A stretch of DNA of 64,000 nucleotides from Trametes villosa. Its lineage: Eukaryota > Basidiomycota > Agaricomycetes > Polyporales > Polyporaceae. The DNA lies in assembly GCA_002964805.2 (NCBI GenBank), contig PUDQ02000001.1, positions 992,001 to 1,056,000 of the forward strand, written 5' to 3'. The notes under the pieces were generated by a model. That model searched no databases. It saw only the letters and a list, made by a program, of their open reading frames with translations, and had not been told where the DNA came from. The position numbers and the translations under genes were made by a program. Positions 23,277 to 34,645 of the stretch are shown in pieces; within the stretch, counting starts at the first letter, position 1; the number at the start of each line of letters is the position of its first letter.

Positions 23277-23348
23277 TCCGATATGGTGTAGTGGCTAACA
23301 TTATCGCCTCTCACGCGATAGCCCGGGGTTCGATTCCCCGTGTCGGAA
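23277..23348 (+). tRNA. tRNA-Glu (anticodon CTC)
   Basis: A complete cloverleaf. The acceptor stem TCCGATA (23277-23283) pairs with TGTCGGA (23341-23347), and the discriminator A is at 23348. The anticodon stem TCGC/GCGA flanks a loop reading CTCTCAC, with anticodon CTC for Glu codon GAG. The T arm is CCGGGGTTCGATTCCCCG. The A box TGGTGTAGTGG is at 23284-23294 and the B box GGTTCGATTCC at 23327-23337. No intron. Confidence 0.95.
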
Positions 23349-23350
23349 TA

Positions 23351-23355
23351 TTTTT
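23351..23355 (+). terminator. Pol III terminator of the tRNA gene
   Basis: A run of five T residues begins three bases after the discriminator base, the usual RNA polymerase III stop signal. Confidence 0.8.
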
Positions 23356-24082
23356 GTCCTCGCTTCCCCTCAACGGCCTCGACCATTTGCATCAGGCGCA
23401 CTTAACACTGCCACTCTTTCTACTTTCACGCAGCCATTGAGTCAGTCACCGCGCGCACTCAACAACATCGATGTTTCCCGAACCTTTCCTAGGCGAGGAA
23501 TTCAAGGGATTAAGGCAGTTCTCCGTGTCTCCTTGATCATCAGGTGCGCGATCCATCTCTCCAACACTTGCAAAGACTAATAATGCGGCTATCCTTCAGC
23601 TTTTCCGACACGCGCACCATTGCGCCTCGCGGCCTCGCGCACAGAGAAGGCCGCTCAAGCCACGGAGCGCACCAGTTTCTACGATGCCGACACTGCATGT
23701 CGTTGTTTCAGCGTGCTCGAGATCGACACGCGGTACCGCTTCCGATCCTGTACACAACGGCAGGGATCAATGCACCTGCACCACACCACCGCGGCGGTCA
23801 CTCCGCCGGAGCGTGATGTCGCGTCGGGCTATGATGTCCGCACATAACAGCAGCACTCCAGCTGCCGAACCATGCCAAGTCGCTACATACGCCGGGTTGC
23901 TCGATGTACGTTGAGTCCCCGGCGGCGCCGGTGCCAGCCTGGCAGGACGGCGGAAGAGGGCGTGTAGACAGCGCAGCAGGTTGCACCGTATAAAGAGGGC
24001 TTCTCAAGCTCTGTGTTGAAGGCATCCCCACTCCTCATCGCCTTCTCTCAGAGCCACTATACAACTCTCAGACTCAGACACG
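23356..24082. other. Intergenic region after the tRNA, promoter of the secreted protein
   Basis: About 730 bases. Open frames here overlap on several frames and show no motif. The right end holds a TATAAAG box at 23990. No second tRNA is visible. Confidence 0.5.
23990..23996 (+). promoter_or_regulatory. TATA box of the small secreted protein gene
   Basis: TATAAAG lies 93 bases before the ATG at 24083, followed by a C/T-rich, A-containing leader (CTCAGACTCAGACACG). This is a canonical arrangement for a highly expressed fungal gene. Confidence 0.65.
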
Positions 24083-24785
24083 ATGCGTTTCACTCTCTCC
24101 GCTGTCACCCTCGCTATGGCCGCCGTGGTTCTCGCCGCTGACCCCATCGTGGTCAACACGCCGTGAGTGCGGTACTTCGACTTTAGCTAGTCTTGAGTAC
24201 TCATGCCGTTGCAGTACCTCGGCTCCCCAGTGCGGTGACACTGTCGCTCAGTGGACTGGCGGTTCTCGTAAGTCGCGCTCATCAAACTGCAGTAATCACA
24301 ATACTGATGATATTCATTCCTATAGCTCCCTTCACTCTGGTGCGCATAGGTGCTCTGCTCATAGTACTACCCCGCTGACATACAATGGATTGCCGATGAA
24401 ATCTATAGCAGTGAGTGTCTCCCTACGGTCTTTCTACCCGCTCTATCTCATGGCATTGTATTAGCATGAACTTCGACGGTGTCTTCGAGACCCTTGACCA
24501 GCTCACTGAGCGCACCAAGGCCTGGCACACTAACGTCCCTGCCGGTGAGTCCTCTTCGGTGTCACCTCTGCTATCGCGAGAGTGAGGCTTGCTCACCCCG
24601 TGCCCCTGTGTAGGTACTACCGTGTTCTTTTCGGTCATCGACTCGACCGGCCAGACCGCGCGTGGTGGGGACTTCGTCGTTCAGCCCAGCGGTGCGTCTC
24701 CCTCCAGCGAGGCATCTGAGATTAAAGTTGAGGTACTGACGCATCGTTCTGTTTGGTATCAATAGACAACAGCTCGTGCCTGTAA
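24083..24785 (+). CDS. Small secreted Kre9/Knh1-like (Ser-Thr-rich GPI family) protein
   Basis: MRFTLSAVTLAMAAVVLAAD is a signal peptide. Spliced exons continue PIVVNTPTSAPQCGDTVAQW, TGGSPPFTL, YYPADIQW, MNFDGVFETLDQLTERTKAW, HTNVPAGTTVFFSVIDSTGQ, TARGGDFVVQPSDNSSCL. The pattern (..P..P..C....W.GG.PPFTL...Y, then a G..V.FS..DS.G......F.V..S..SSC ending) is that of the short secreted relatives of the yeast Kre9/Knh1 fold, common in Agaricomycetes. About 130-140 residues, five introns, no GPI tail. The strong TATA box suggests high expression. The function of these short members is not established. Confidence 0.75.
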
Positions 24786-25308
24786 TGCGGAAGTTGTGGC
24801 CTCAAGCTGAGGAGCTAGACCCCAACTGGGCGGCCCTGAACAAGCAGCGGGGTTCACCCTCTACGACCTATGTTATCTCCGATATGTCTAGTTCGCCTGC
24901 TCCTTGAGCAATGCGATTAAGCAATAATACGCGTTAGTCGTCTACGCGTCTAGAGAGCGACTCCCTTACGCCCGCAGCTGTCGATAATGTCAGGGTTGAG
25001 GTATAACTAGTACGATTTTACAGTGCAAAGCCGTAGAATAACCTACCCTGGCCAAGCTTCGTTGTGTTATAGTTATTGCAATTAAAGCTTGGGAACTTTC
25101 GGGTTTCCCAGTCGTGTCAATGAGGGAAGAGTTCTCATCAATGGCGACTTCGGCGAGTCAGCTGGCAACTGATTGGTCGACGCTGTTTGTGGTGGTAATA
25201 ACACCGAGCTGGTTCGCCCCATTCGTCTCGGAAGCTAAGGCTCTCACCCGCCTCTATCTCTTCCTCCTTCCATCTGGGACGCCGGTGACATACCGGTACG
25301 CTAGCCTC
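24786..25308. other. Intergenic region
   Basis: About 520 bases, more AT-rich than its neighbours, holding the 3' end of the secreted-protein gene and the promoter of the amidohydrolase gene. An upstream in-frame ATG at 25114 exists, but the ATG at 25309 gives the more natural start. I see nothing else. Confidence 0.45.
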
Positions 25309-28300
25309 ATGGCGGAGTTCGAAGAAGCCAAGCTGCCCATATTCCGCCGGGCGCCAAGCATGTCTGCTTCAGCGCAGCCACCACGATGGAGGCTCGCGGG
25401 CTTGCGACTCCTTTCGTTCGCAGTACTCTTGGTGGCTACGGTGCATTATCTCGGCTTCGTTGCCAACCTTGCTTGGAGTAGTGGTAGAGGCGAAGCGGTT
25501 AAGATACCGCTGCGCGCACAGGAATACCTCGACAAGTGCCAGCTACTTAGCGTGAAAGCTGGCCCACCTCCCGACTTCCACACCCGGACACGCTCTGACC
25601 GATTTGTGCCAGGGACGCCACCGACTCTTATCACCGTGAGTAGGTTCTATGTGGGAATTGTGGGCGTGGCTTGCTGATACGTATGCCGTGTCACAGAACG
25701 CGACCATATGGACGGGGCGCGCTAACGGCCAGGAAGTCGTCCACGGCGATGTCCTACTTCACGGCGGGATTATCAGACGCGTCGGGCACTTACAGCAGTC
25801 CGTTCTGGATGAATACACGGACTTGAAACGCATTAACGCGAAAGGTCGCTGGCTTTCCTCTGGGTAAGCTCTGACACGCGCAATCTGCTTCATAGCACGA
25901 TCACCGTAGGCTTACTCCTGTATGCCCCAGGATCGTGGATCTTCATAGTCATGTGTGAGTACTTCACTTCATAACTCAGTCATGACATGAAGGCTGATGC
26001 GCGCTTTCAACCAACTAGGGCTGTAGATTCAAGCCCGGAGTTGAATGGGGCTGAAGATGACAACTCGCTCAAAGGCCCAATACAACCCGTGAGATTGCAG
26101 CTGGTCCCGTACTCGGAAGCTTGTGAGCTCAACGACTCTACACTGGCAGTGGCTTAGAGCACTTGACGCGCTCAATACCCACGACGATTCCTATGCTCTG
26201 AGCATTTCCGGCGGTGTGACGGTAGGTGTCTCTATGTCGCACTCGCTGCTGTCTCTAGTCTACAACCTCGCGCGTCCCCCAGACTTCGCTCGTCCTACCG
26301 GGTTCCGCCAACGCCATCGGCGGCCAGGGTATTGTCATCAAGCTCCGCCGCCCGACCGATGGGTCGCCTACCGGCCTGCTCCTGGAGAACCCGTACGAAA
26401 CGAACAGAACTTTGTACGACCCTACCGTGTCGTTCCGATATCGCCAGATGAAGTATGCTGCCCTAAATCCGCGCTTGCATGGATGACTTCTGACAGACGT
26501 GCATACAGGCATGCGTGTGGACAGAACCCTTGTGAGTACGAATAGCGTGCAGCTCGAGGTATGTTGCTGATATATACTTTTGCCTAGCACATGTCTACGG
26601 ATTTACCCGTATGGACACCGCTTGGGCATTCCGCCAGGCATACGAGAAGGCCCGACAGATCAAAGAAAGCCAGGACGCGTTTTGCACGAAGGCCGCCAGG
26701 GGTGACTGGACTGGACTGGGCGAATTTCCGGAGGACCTCCAATGGGAAGCTTTGGTGGACGTCCTGAGGGGACGTGTCAAAGTTTGTCCATGCCGGCTCT
26801 GGTGTGCAAGAGAAGATACTGAGCCTGAGATATGCAGGTGCAAAACCACTGCTACGAGACAGTCGACTTGGACGACATGGTCCGGGTAAGCTTTCTGAAT
26901 AACCTCTTGCAAATCCCGCACTTACAGGCTAAGCCCCACAGCTCACGAACGAGTTCAAGTTCTCGATTGCTGCTTTCCATCACGCACATGAGACGTACTT
27001 AGTTCCGGACAGGCTTAAAGCGGCATACGGTGAGGCATGTCATCCACATGCATGATCCAGGGATACTGAATCTTTGCAACAGGTCACCCGCCTGCGGTTG
27101 CCCTTTTCGCCACCAATGCGAGATTCAAGCGCGAGTCCTACCGAGGTTCGGAGTTCGCGCCCAAGATACTCGCCGACAACGGATTGCAGGTCGTTATGAA
27201 GGTCAGTTTCCCATCGCTTGTACTTCTACGAGGACACTGCTTGAACGACAGAGCAGTCCGATCACCCGGTTCTGGACTCTCGCTTCCTGCTGTATGAGGC
27301 ACAGCAAGCGCACTACTACGGCCTCCCCGCCCACCTCGCCTTTGCGGCTGTCACCTCGACGCCAGCGAGGGTGATGGGTCAAGACCATCGTATTGGGTAT
27401 GTTTCGGAAGGTACGTCGCGATGCTTTTAGTGTTTGTCGTGTTTTTGACATCTGGCCTTCTAGGTTATGATGCCGGTACGCGTTCTAGATAGAGTCTTCC
27501 CCAACGCACAAACTAACGGGGCCCATTACAGATGTCGTCCTGTGGGACAGCCATCCCTTAGCCCTCGGCGCTACACCGGAGCAAGTCTGGATCGACGGAA
27601 TCCCTCAGCTTGAGAAGCCCTACGCGCACACCAAGCCTGCAGCGTTCCAGAAGCAACCCAAAACTCCGGACTTCGAAGAGGAGGCGAAAGCTGCGCTCAA
27701 GTACGATGGGCTGCCCCCTCTAGAACCGAAGCGGTCCGACGCCAACGTGGTCGTCTTCACGAACGTGACCAGCGTCCACCTGCGAGAGGGACACAACATC
27801 AGGGAGGCCTTTGTGGCTGAGGCCTCGAATCCGCTTTCTACAGGCGTGGTGGTCGTACGCAACGGTCAACTGGTGTGCGTCAGCGCTGCCACTGGCACCT
27901 GCGGATCATCCGTACGCCCTGAAGACAACGCTCAGTTCGTCGACCTCGTAGGCGGCTCACTTTCCCCTGGGCTTGTTAGTGTCGGTTCTCTCCTTGGGCT
28001 GGAAGAAATCACTTCGGAGGTCTCCACCTTGGACGGTCTTGTAATCGACCCTCTCAAGAACGTCGTACCAGAGATTGTGGGGGGCAATGGAGCGCTGATC
28101 CGCGCCGCCGACGGGCTGGTATTCGGAACCCGCGACGCCCTGTACGTGTCCTGCGGTTGTCCGCTCAGGCTCACCAGGCTTACACGTCATCTGAAGGCTC
28201 GCATATCACTCCGGTGTAACGGCCGGGATCGCCGTGCCGCGAAGCTCGGGCTTCCTCGCTGGTCTGAGTGCCACATTCTCGACCGTTGCACGGCACAAGC

Positions 28301-29158
28301 TTGAGGGAGGCGCGCTCGTGCAAGAGGTTGGCGGGCTGCACGTAGCGATCCATCCTGCTGGCGTACCCAGTATCAGCACACAGCTCGCGGCGTTGCGCCA
28401 CGTGCTGCTAGGGGAGACGACCGGCGAGCTCAAGCGTTCGGTGGACGAGATCAAGAAGGTGTGTCGCAGCCTGTAAGCAGCAATGGCTTACTCCTCACGG
28501 CGGTCGTGAACAGGGAAACACTCCCCTTGTAGTGGAGGTTGAGAACGCAGACGCAATCGCGTCCGTCGTGGTGCTGAAAGCTGAGGTGGAAGCGCATCTC
28601 GGACACGCTATCCAAGTCACCCTTCTTGGTGCCGCCGAGGCGCACCTCCTCGCCGAAGAGCTCGGGAAAGCCGACGTCGGCGTTGTGATCTCTCGCCCGC
28701 GGCCCTTCCCGAAGTTGTGGGAGAAGCGCAGGATGTAGGTCTCACCGTTGTGTCGAGAGTATTACCGTACTGAGTTTTCCTAGACTTCCCGGACCCCCGC
28801 TCTCCGAGACAAATGCCATCGCCACCCTTCTTGCGCACAACGTCACGGTTGCTGTGGGCGTAGAGAAGGCATGGGAGGCGCGCAACACCCGCTTTGACAT
28901 CGCCTGGGTAAGCCCCTACTCCGTCGCCTGCGCTACGCGGCCAGTACTCATGTTCTTCAGGCCGCATTGGAGTCGGGTGGTGAGATCAAGAAGGCGGACG
29001 CGCTGGCACTGGCATCCGTCAGCGTGGAGAAGCTGCTTGGCGTTAAGACGGACAGCTTGCAGGCGGATCTTGTCGCCACGCGCGGCGGCGACCTGCTCGA
29101 ATTCAGCAAGGTAGTGGGCGTTGTATCTCCCCGGCGTGGTGTGGTGGATATCTTCTAG
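25309..29158 (+). CDS. Membrane-anchored amidohydrolase with a duplicated, degenerate second domain
   Basis: Starts MAEFEEAKLPIFRRAPSMSA. One transmembrane segment (RLLSFAVLLVATVHYLGFVA) follows at about residues 33-60, giving a probable type II protein. The first amidohydrolase domain has NATIWTGRANGQEVVHGDVL, then GIVDLHSHV with the HxH metal pair (25944-25952), a central core (LVLPGSANAIGGQGIVIKLR), His-containing FSIAAFHHAHETYLVP, and VMKSDHPVLDSRFLLYEAQQ with the metal Asp (27257-27265). It resembles imidazolonepropionase/dihydroorotase-type enzymes. From about 27740 a second unit repeats the plan (VVFTNVTSVHLREGHNIREA; LVGGSLSPGLVSVGSLLGLE; VTVAVGVEKAWEARNTRFDI; ASVSVEKLLGVKTD) without the metal residues. 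About 1000 residues and many introns. The substrate cannot be told. Confidence 0.75.
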
Positions 29159-29504
29159 CTTGGCATATGCTTCTGTGTCAACTCAGGCTTGTCGAAGTTA
29201 GCTGTGGCACGGTTATGTACCATCACATTCCTACGTTGGTCGCTCAGTGGGGAAACGCCGCGAGCTGACTCGCCGCGACAATAGTGATTGCTCGGAGTGG
29301 ATAGCCATACAGTTGGGGAGGCCATTACGAAAGTATCCTTGGTTGTGCGATACGCCGTGCATGCGCCGGGGGACGGCGGACCAACGAAGCTCATGCCAGC
29401 GTGACGTAGAAAATACAGCAGGTATCATATGCGAGGGGGCGCGTCCGTCGTGTCTAGAGAGGGAGAGAGCGTGATCGTGAAGGAAGCCAGCAGCGGGGGA
29501 GGCG
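29159..29504. other. Convergent intergenic region
   Basis: About 350 bases between convergent stops, expected to hold two 3' UTRs. No other feature seen. Confidence 0.5.
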
Positions 29505-32500
29505 CTATGATGCCGCCTCGCTCGGGGAGAGCTTGAGTATCCGGAACGAGCTGCTCGACTTCTCGCACAGGAACATCTCGTTGTCCCGCCGGCCGAGGAA
29601 GATGACCTCATCCCGCAGGTGCTCGGGGTCGCCGTCGCCGGACATCATGAACTCCGGGCGTCCGGGGGACTTGGACGGGCCCGTACTGAGCTTCTTCCGA
29701 GGCAGCTTCGCGCCCGGGAGCGCCGTAGGCGGTGGCGTGGGCAGCGAGGACACCGGCGAGCGCTGCGCCTCAATGGGGGTGCCAATTTTCCAAACGAACG
29801 GTCCCCGGCGGTTGATAGTGGACGAGGAGGGGTGGAAGTGCGGAAGGATGGTACGCGAGTGGTCTGCGGGACGCAAGAGCGCATCGCCGAAGTCGACAGC
29901 TTCGATGCCTCCTTGACGCATCGCGACGAGGACTGCGCGATCCCGCACGTCAAACGCCTCCAGGCGCTTCACGTCTCCAAGTCGACTGGACGGCCCAACG
30001 AACTGCGTATCGTCGTTGTCGTCTGCGCTCCAGACGAAGCGCCCCTTCAGGACCGACCTGCCGCGCGAGTCGACGATGGTGGTGCTGTGGCCGCCGCGTG
30101 ACGAGAAGAACAGCGCGGGTGGGCCGAAGTGCTTAGGCTGTGTCAGAAGGGACTGTGGGGGGAGCAACGGTTTTGTTGCGTCGGGGATTATTGGGGCGGC
30201 GGTGAGAGCAGGTGGTGGGGGTGACGAGCGGAAGGGATGGGTGGGGTCGACGCATTGTAGTCGTAGGTCTTTCAGAATGGTGTATTCTGAGTCCTCTTCT
30301 CTCCTGACGGGCAGATCCGGGGGCAACAAGCCGTCGCGGTACCAAGCCTGCATAAGAGATGCCTTCCATGGACCTGTGACAGTATTAACAACATATACAC
30401 CAAACGGATAGATATTGCATACCATGGATGACACCTTTGGGGTCCCGGTAGAACCACTTGCATGGTGGCGCAGGAGAGGGGACAGGTAGCCCAGGAGGGG
30501 AGAACTGCACCTGAGACAGATCCACAGTCGTATCGCCGTTAGCCTCCGGTTCGTACTGTTTCCTGTACTCCAAGAACGACCGGTACGTCGGCGGGATGAT
30601 GTACTCATCCGCGATGGTGGCGAGCGGGAAGTTCGGGGCAAAGGACAGCTGCTGGAACGTGGTGTATGGACTGGCCTGCGCCGCCGCGACGGCCACAAGC
30701 TCATCCGCCGAGGCTGCTGTCGTGCTTGCCGTGTCCAACTGAACCTGCGACGTCGTCTCTGATGGAGGCGACGCCACGCCGGCACCCGGGGTCGGCGGCT
30801 CGTCGGTAGCGGGAGGGGTTACTGCGACGCCTATGGTGACGCTCACCGAAGCGTCTTCCTCCCCGTTGGCCGCCCCGCCGTCAGTGTCACCATCAGCAGT
30901 CCGCCCAGACATGTTCTCGCGCGCACGCCGCCGCGCCGCTCTTCGCTCGGCCCGTCCGATCCTGACCTCGCGCACGCGCACGGTCGCAGGCTCCAATCCG
31001 AACACGTTCTGGGAGAACACCAGGAAGACCTCGACGAGGTCGTCGCCCTGGAGCTGCAGCTCGAGCGAGCGCGGCGAGTCCGGCAGGATGAACGTGCGCG
31101 AGAGCCCGAGGGCCGTCCGGTACGTGCCCGCGAACAGCTCCACTTTCTCGCCGTTATCCCCGCACAGAATGGCGAGGAAGCTGCGAAGAGCGTAAGATGA
31201 CGCACCGGCCGCCGAGGTAGAATGGAAAGATGCTTTACCTCTTCTTCGCGGTTTCCACGGCCTTGACTGCGACGGCGCCCTTCGTGCCTGGGAGCTTCAC
31301 GTACTCCAGCTTGGGCGCAGGTGCGTGAGCGGGCGCGGCCGGATTGGTGGCCTTATCCGAGCCAGTCCCAGCGGCACGCGGCAGCTGAGGTGCATCGTCC
31401 GATCGCCGTGCCAGAGCTTGAGATAGTATCCGGGGCAAGAAGCGAGAATGTGAAGTCCCTGCAGAAACGGGTGCTGGTAGAGGGGGAGGGGGCTGATCGG
31501 CGGAAGGTTGGTTGGCAGATGGGCGGGTCGGAGCAGGCGAAGTCGACGGCCTCCGGAGCGTCATTGACCTGGACGGTGTCACCGTCGCAGTCGATGTAGA
31601 CTGTTGGATGCGACCAGACTGCGAGCGAGTGAGCACGTTCGGTCTGCGTTCACGCATGTCCGGGATGCTAGCAGGCGGTAGCGCAGCCTGGGCGAGCTCT
31701 GGGAGCGACGGGATGGACGACTGCGACTGGCCTGATGTCGCCGAGAAAACGCCACCAAGGACAGACCATCTCCGCCGCCGTCTGTTACCCTGTTCCCCAG
31801 TGCTGCGCCGGGTATGTGTCGAGTGCGACTCGGAGGTACGGGGACTTGAGGGGGCCCCGCCTTCAGCATAGCTCGTAGAGTCCAGGAGTATCGGCTCCTG
31901 CGGCTGTTGAGCGCCGGGAGGCCCAATGTCTGGCAGTCGGCTCTCAAACAAGGCCTCTGCTAGTGAGATCCGCTCGCGAGTAGGCGTGGTCGGAGAGGAA
32001 GGCACGGGTTCTCCGTCGTCCTCCTCTTCGGCATCAGCATCAGCATCCGCACCACCATCGGTCGATGTCGCCCCACCGCCACTCCGAGGGCTACCAGTGC
32101 TAAGGGCCTGGCGAAGGGTTAGAAGGGTGGGCGTAGGAGAAGGAGGTGGAACGGGAATCACAGTAGCCGTGGTGTTTGAGCGAGTCAACGTAAGGTCCAA
32201 GTTGGCAGGTCTACTCCGGCGGTTGGAGGAGCGAGTGGTAATCGACGGGGCCGTCTGGGACCGTGCCATGTCAACCCGAGCGGCCGGGGCGGTCGGTGAG
32301 CCCGACACGGATGCCGCAGCCATAGCGCTAGTCCGTTCATCCAGCATCTGGCTCCCACTGGGTGCCGCCACGACGTTGATAGCCTCGTCGTCGCTGGAAG
32401 CCCAATCGCCTTTCGTGTCGTCCTGGCGCTCGTCTTCGTCGTGCAGGTTCGTCATCGTGTGTCGCCGCGATACAGTCCCAGCTAAGACTTCGCTGACTGA

Positions 32501-33886
32501 TGTGGCCCGCGAACGCGTCCGCGACGTAGGCAGAGTGATAGCCTCGCGTTCGCGTGGTGGCGAGTTGGTGTATGCGGGCGGCGGACCAGCTGGCTCGAGC
32601 TGAGGGGGCTGCCGGGTAGGAGTCTTAGGCTTTGGCTGCCTAATGACGGGTGGACGAGGCGGCCCAGGGGGGACAACGGATACCGAGCTTCGACGATTGG
32701 CGGGTTTCTTGTCATTCGCGATCGTCGAGGGCATGATCGTGCTCGCAGACCGTTTGTCTGTGGAAGCCCGGGGCTCCGGCTCGTCGTGGTTGAAGAACGT
32801 GATAGAGGTCATCGGCCGCTTGGTTTCTTCCCGACGTGCCCGTTCCCGCTCCCGTCTGGTCTCGACATCCATCCGCCACTCCACCATGCGACGGATCTCT
32901 TCCAGTGCATACACCCGGACACCATCTCTCCGGCCCGCGATGGCAACAAGCACACCACGATGTTCCATCACCACAACAGACTTGAAGGGCGCTCTCCGCA
33001 CCAACGCATATGGCTGAAGCGTTGGTGGCGATACGAGCGGGAGGACATCCAGGCCCTGCGAATGGCATAGCAGGAGATAGTGGGGCGCGAGGAAGGCCCC
33101 ACTCGTAGGAGGGTTGCTGAAATGGGTTGGTGAGAGGTGGGAGGTCAGGGAGGTTATGCTTAGACCGAGGTCGTCTAGGGACGGCGATGGAAGCTGCGGT
33201 GGTGGTGTGGATGGTCGCGGAGGCGCCGGTGAGGATGCCCGGGACGACTGGTTCGCCGGTGAGGGCGACGGCGGTGCAGGCTCAGGCGGAGGGTTTGGTG
33301 GATTATCCCTACGATGAATGAGATTGGACAAGAAGCCGGAGAACCGGTTGGATGCGCGACTCTGCTCAAATCAGACTCTTGCACTGGGCAACACAAAGAG
33401 CAATGGCCAGCTACTCACATCGAGGGTGGCGCGATTAAGACGCCGTCTATCTGCGGCGGACGGAGGGTGGGGAGCCAGATTGGAGCTATTAGGCACGACA
33501 GATGAGTGCTGGGAGGATACACTGCGCGGGGTAGTGGGCAGCGTAGGGCTGGTGGGCTCCGTGACCTGCACGACAGGCATGCTATGAACACTCGTGGCGT
33601 CCGCGTCGGAAACACGCTCCTGGGGGGTGGGTGGACCGAGGGTGGTTGGGGAGGGCGTCGCGATATCATGAGTTTGGGTTTTATCCGAGGAGACCAGCTT
33701 GGGTCCTTGGACGGTCAGATCCTCGGGATGCTCATCGACTTCCTCTATCACGTCCCGTTCGTAGTCGGTATCCATGGTATCGGGCGCGTCACTCCATTGG
33801 TCGTCTTGGGTGGGTGGTGGCGAACTGGAGGATGCGGGGTTGAGCTCGAGACTATCGACCGAAAGGCCGGCGGGGTATGGAGACAT
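29505..33886 (-). CDS. CNH (citron-homology) protein with an internal GYF domain
   Basis: Starts MSPYPAGLSVDSLELNPASS in a disordered acidic leader. A CNH-like propeller begins DLGLSITSLTSHLSPTHF and has GAFLAPHYLLLCHSQGLDVL and FKSVVVMEHRGVLVAIAGRR then DGVRVYALEEIRRMV. About 500 disordered residues follow. The propeller resumes LPGTKGAVAVKAVETAKK, and after an intron SFLAILCGDNGEKVELFAGT, LQGDDLVEVFLVFSQNVFGL. The same exon continues into CKWFYRDPKGVIHG, which after a short intron gives PWKASLMQAWYRDGLLPPDL. This is a GYF domain (W-Y-D-G-GP-M-W-G pattern). More propeller-like sequence (RSVLKGRFVWSADDNDDTQF; RLEAFDVRDRAVLVAMRQGG) precedes the end ILKLSPSEAAS. CNH domains bind small GTPases or scaffolds; GYF domains bind Pro-rich motifs. 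About 1400 residues; no kinase or RhoGEF domain is seen. Confidence 0.7.
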
Positions 33887-34645
33887 GGTCTACTGGGACG
33901 GAGTGGGGCCGAGGAAGCGGGAGCGTGCAACGACAGACGCGAGCAGGCGGGTCGGACGGCCGCCTAGCCTGCGAGCGTTGTTGGATTCCAAGGAGAGGCG
34001 TATCGGGCGAGGGCGGTGAAGGGGGGAGGAGGAAGAGAGGAGGAGCGTCGAGCACGGTGACGGGGAGCGCGCCGACAAATCGTGCCGCGATCCTGGCGCC
34101 CTCCGACTCGCTCGCTGTCTCACGCTGCTGCTGCATCACTCTCTACCCGAAACCGCCCTGCCATCCTCAAACCCTTCCAGTCCACATTCCGGCCTTTCAC
34201 ATCCCCTCCCCACGCCCCCATGCCCCCGCCGCGCCGCCCACACGTACTCGCGACTGGCCCGGACAGATCACTTCTATGCGACAGCCTCGCCATGATCCGT
34301 CCCTATGCGCTGTTTCATACACATCACTACTTCCGAGCTGCGCTAGCGCTGTGTGCGCAGTGTGATTCACTGAGTGCCGCTGCGTATGGCCCCCGCGCTG
34401 TCTTAGATGAAGTTTGAACCATAGCATGCTGCACCATGTGCTCTTGAGTTTGTACAGGACCATGTGTGTACTGCACCGCGTGTCCGATGGCTTTCGGGGG
34501 TATGTACCCTCGCCGGCACACAACTTCCTAGGACGCTGTGCGGGATGTGTGCTTGTTGTCAACGGTTGGACAGCCTGCGCACCATGTACGGCATATTGGG
34601 TATACCGATATCCGGATACTGCAGCGTCCGCACGGACGCCGCGCG
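33887..34645. other. Intergenic region
   Basis: About 760 bases upstream of the CNH-GYF gene and downstream of the cyclin H gene. Open frames here overlap on both strands without motifs. No RNA gene or repeat seen. Confidence 0.5.

Noticed and set aside
28486..28740. Stops in the amidohydrolase second half suggesting a pseudogene
   Set aside because: All are removed by short GT...AG introns, and the downstream frame continues with conserved pattern to a single stop at 29158.
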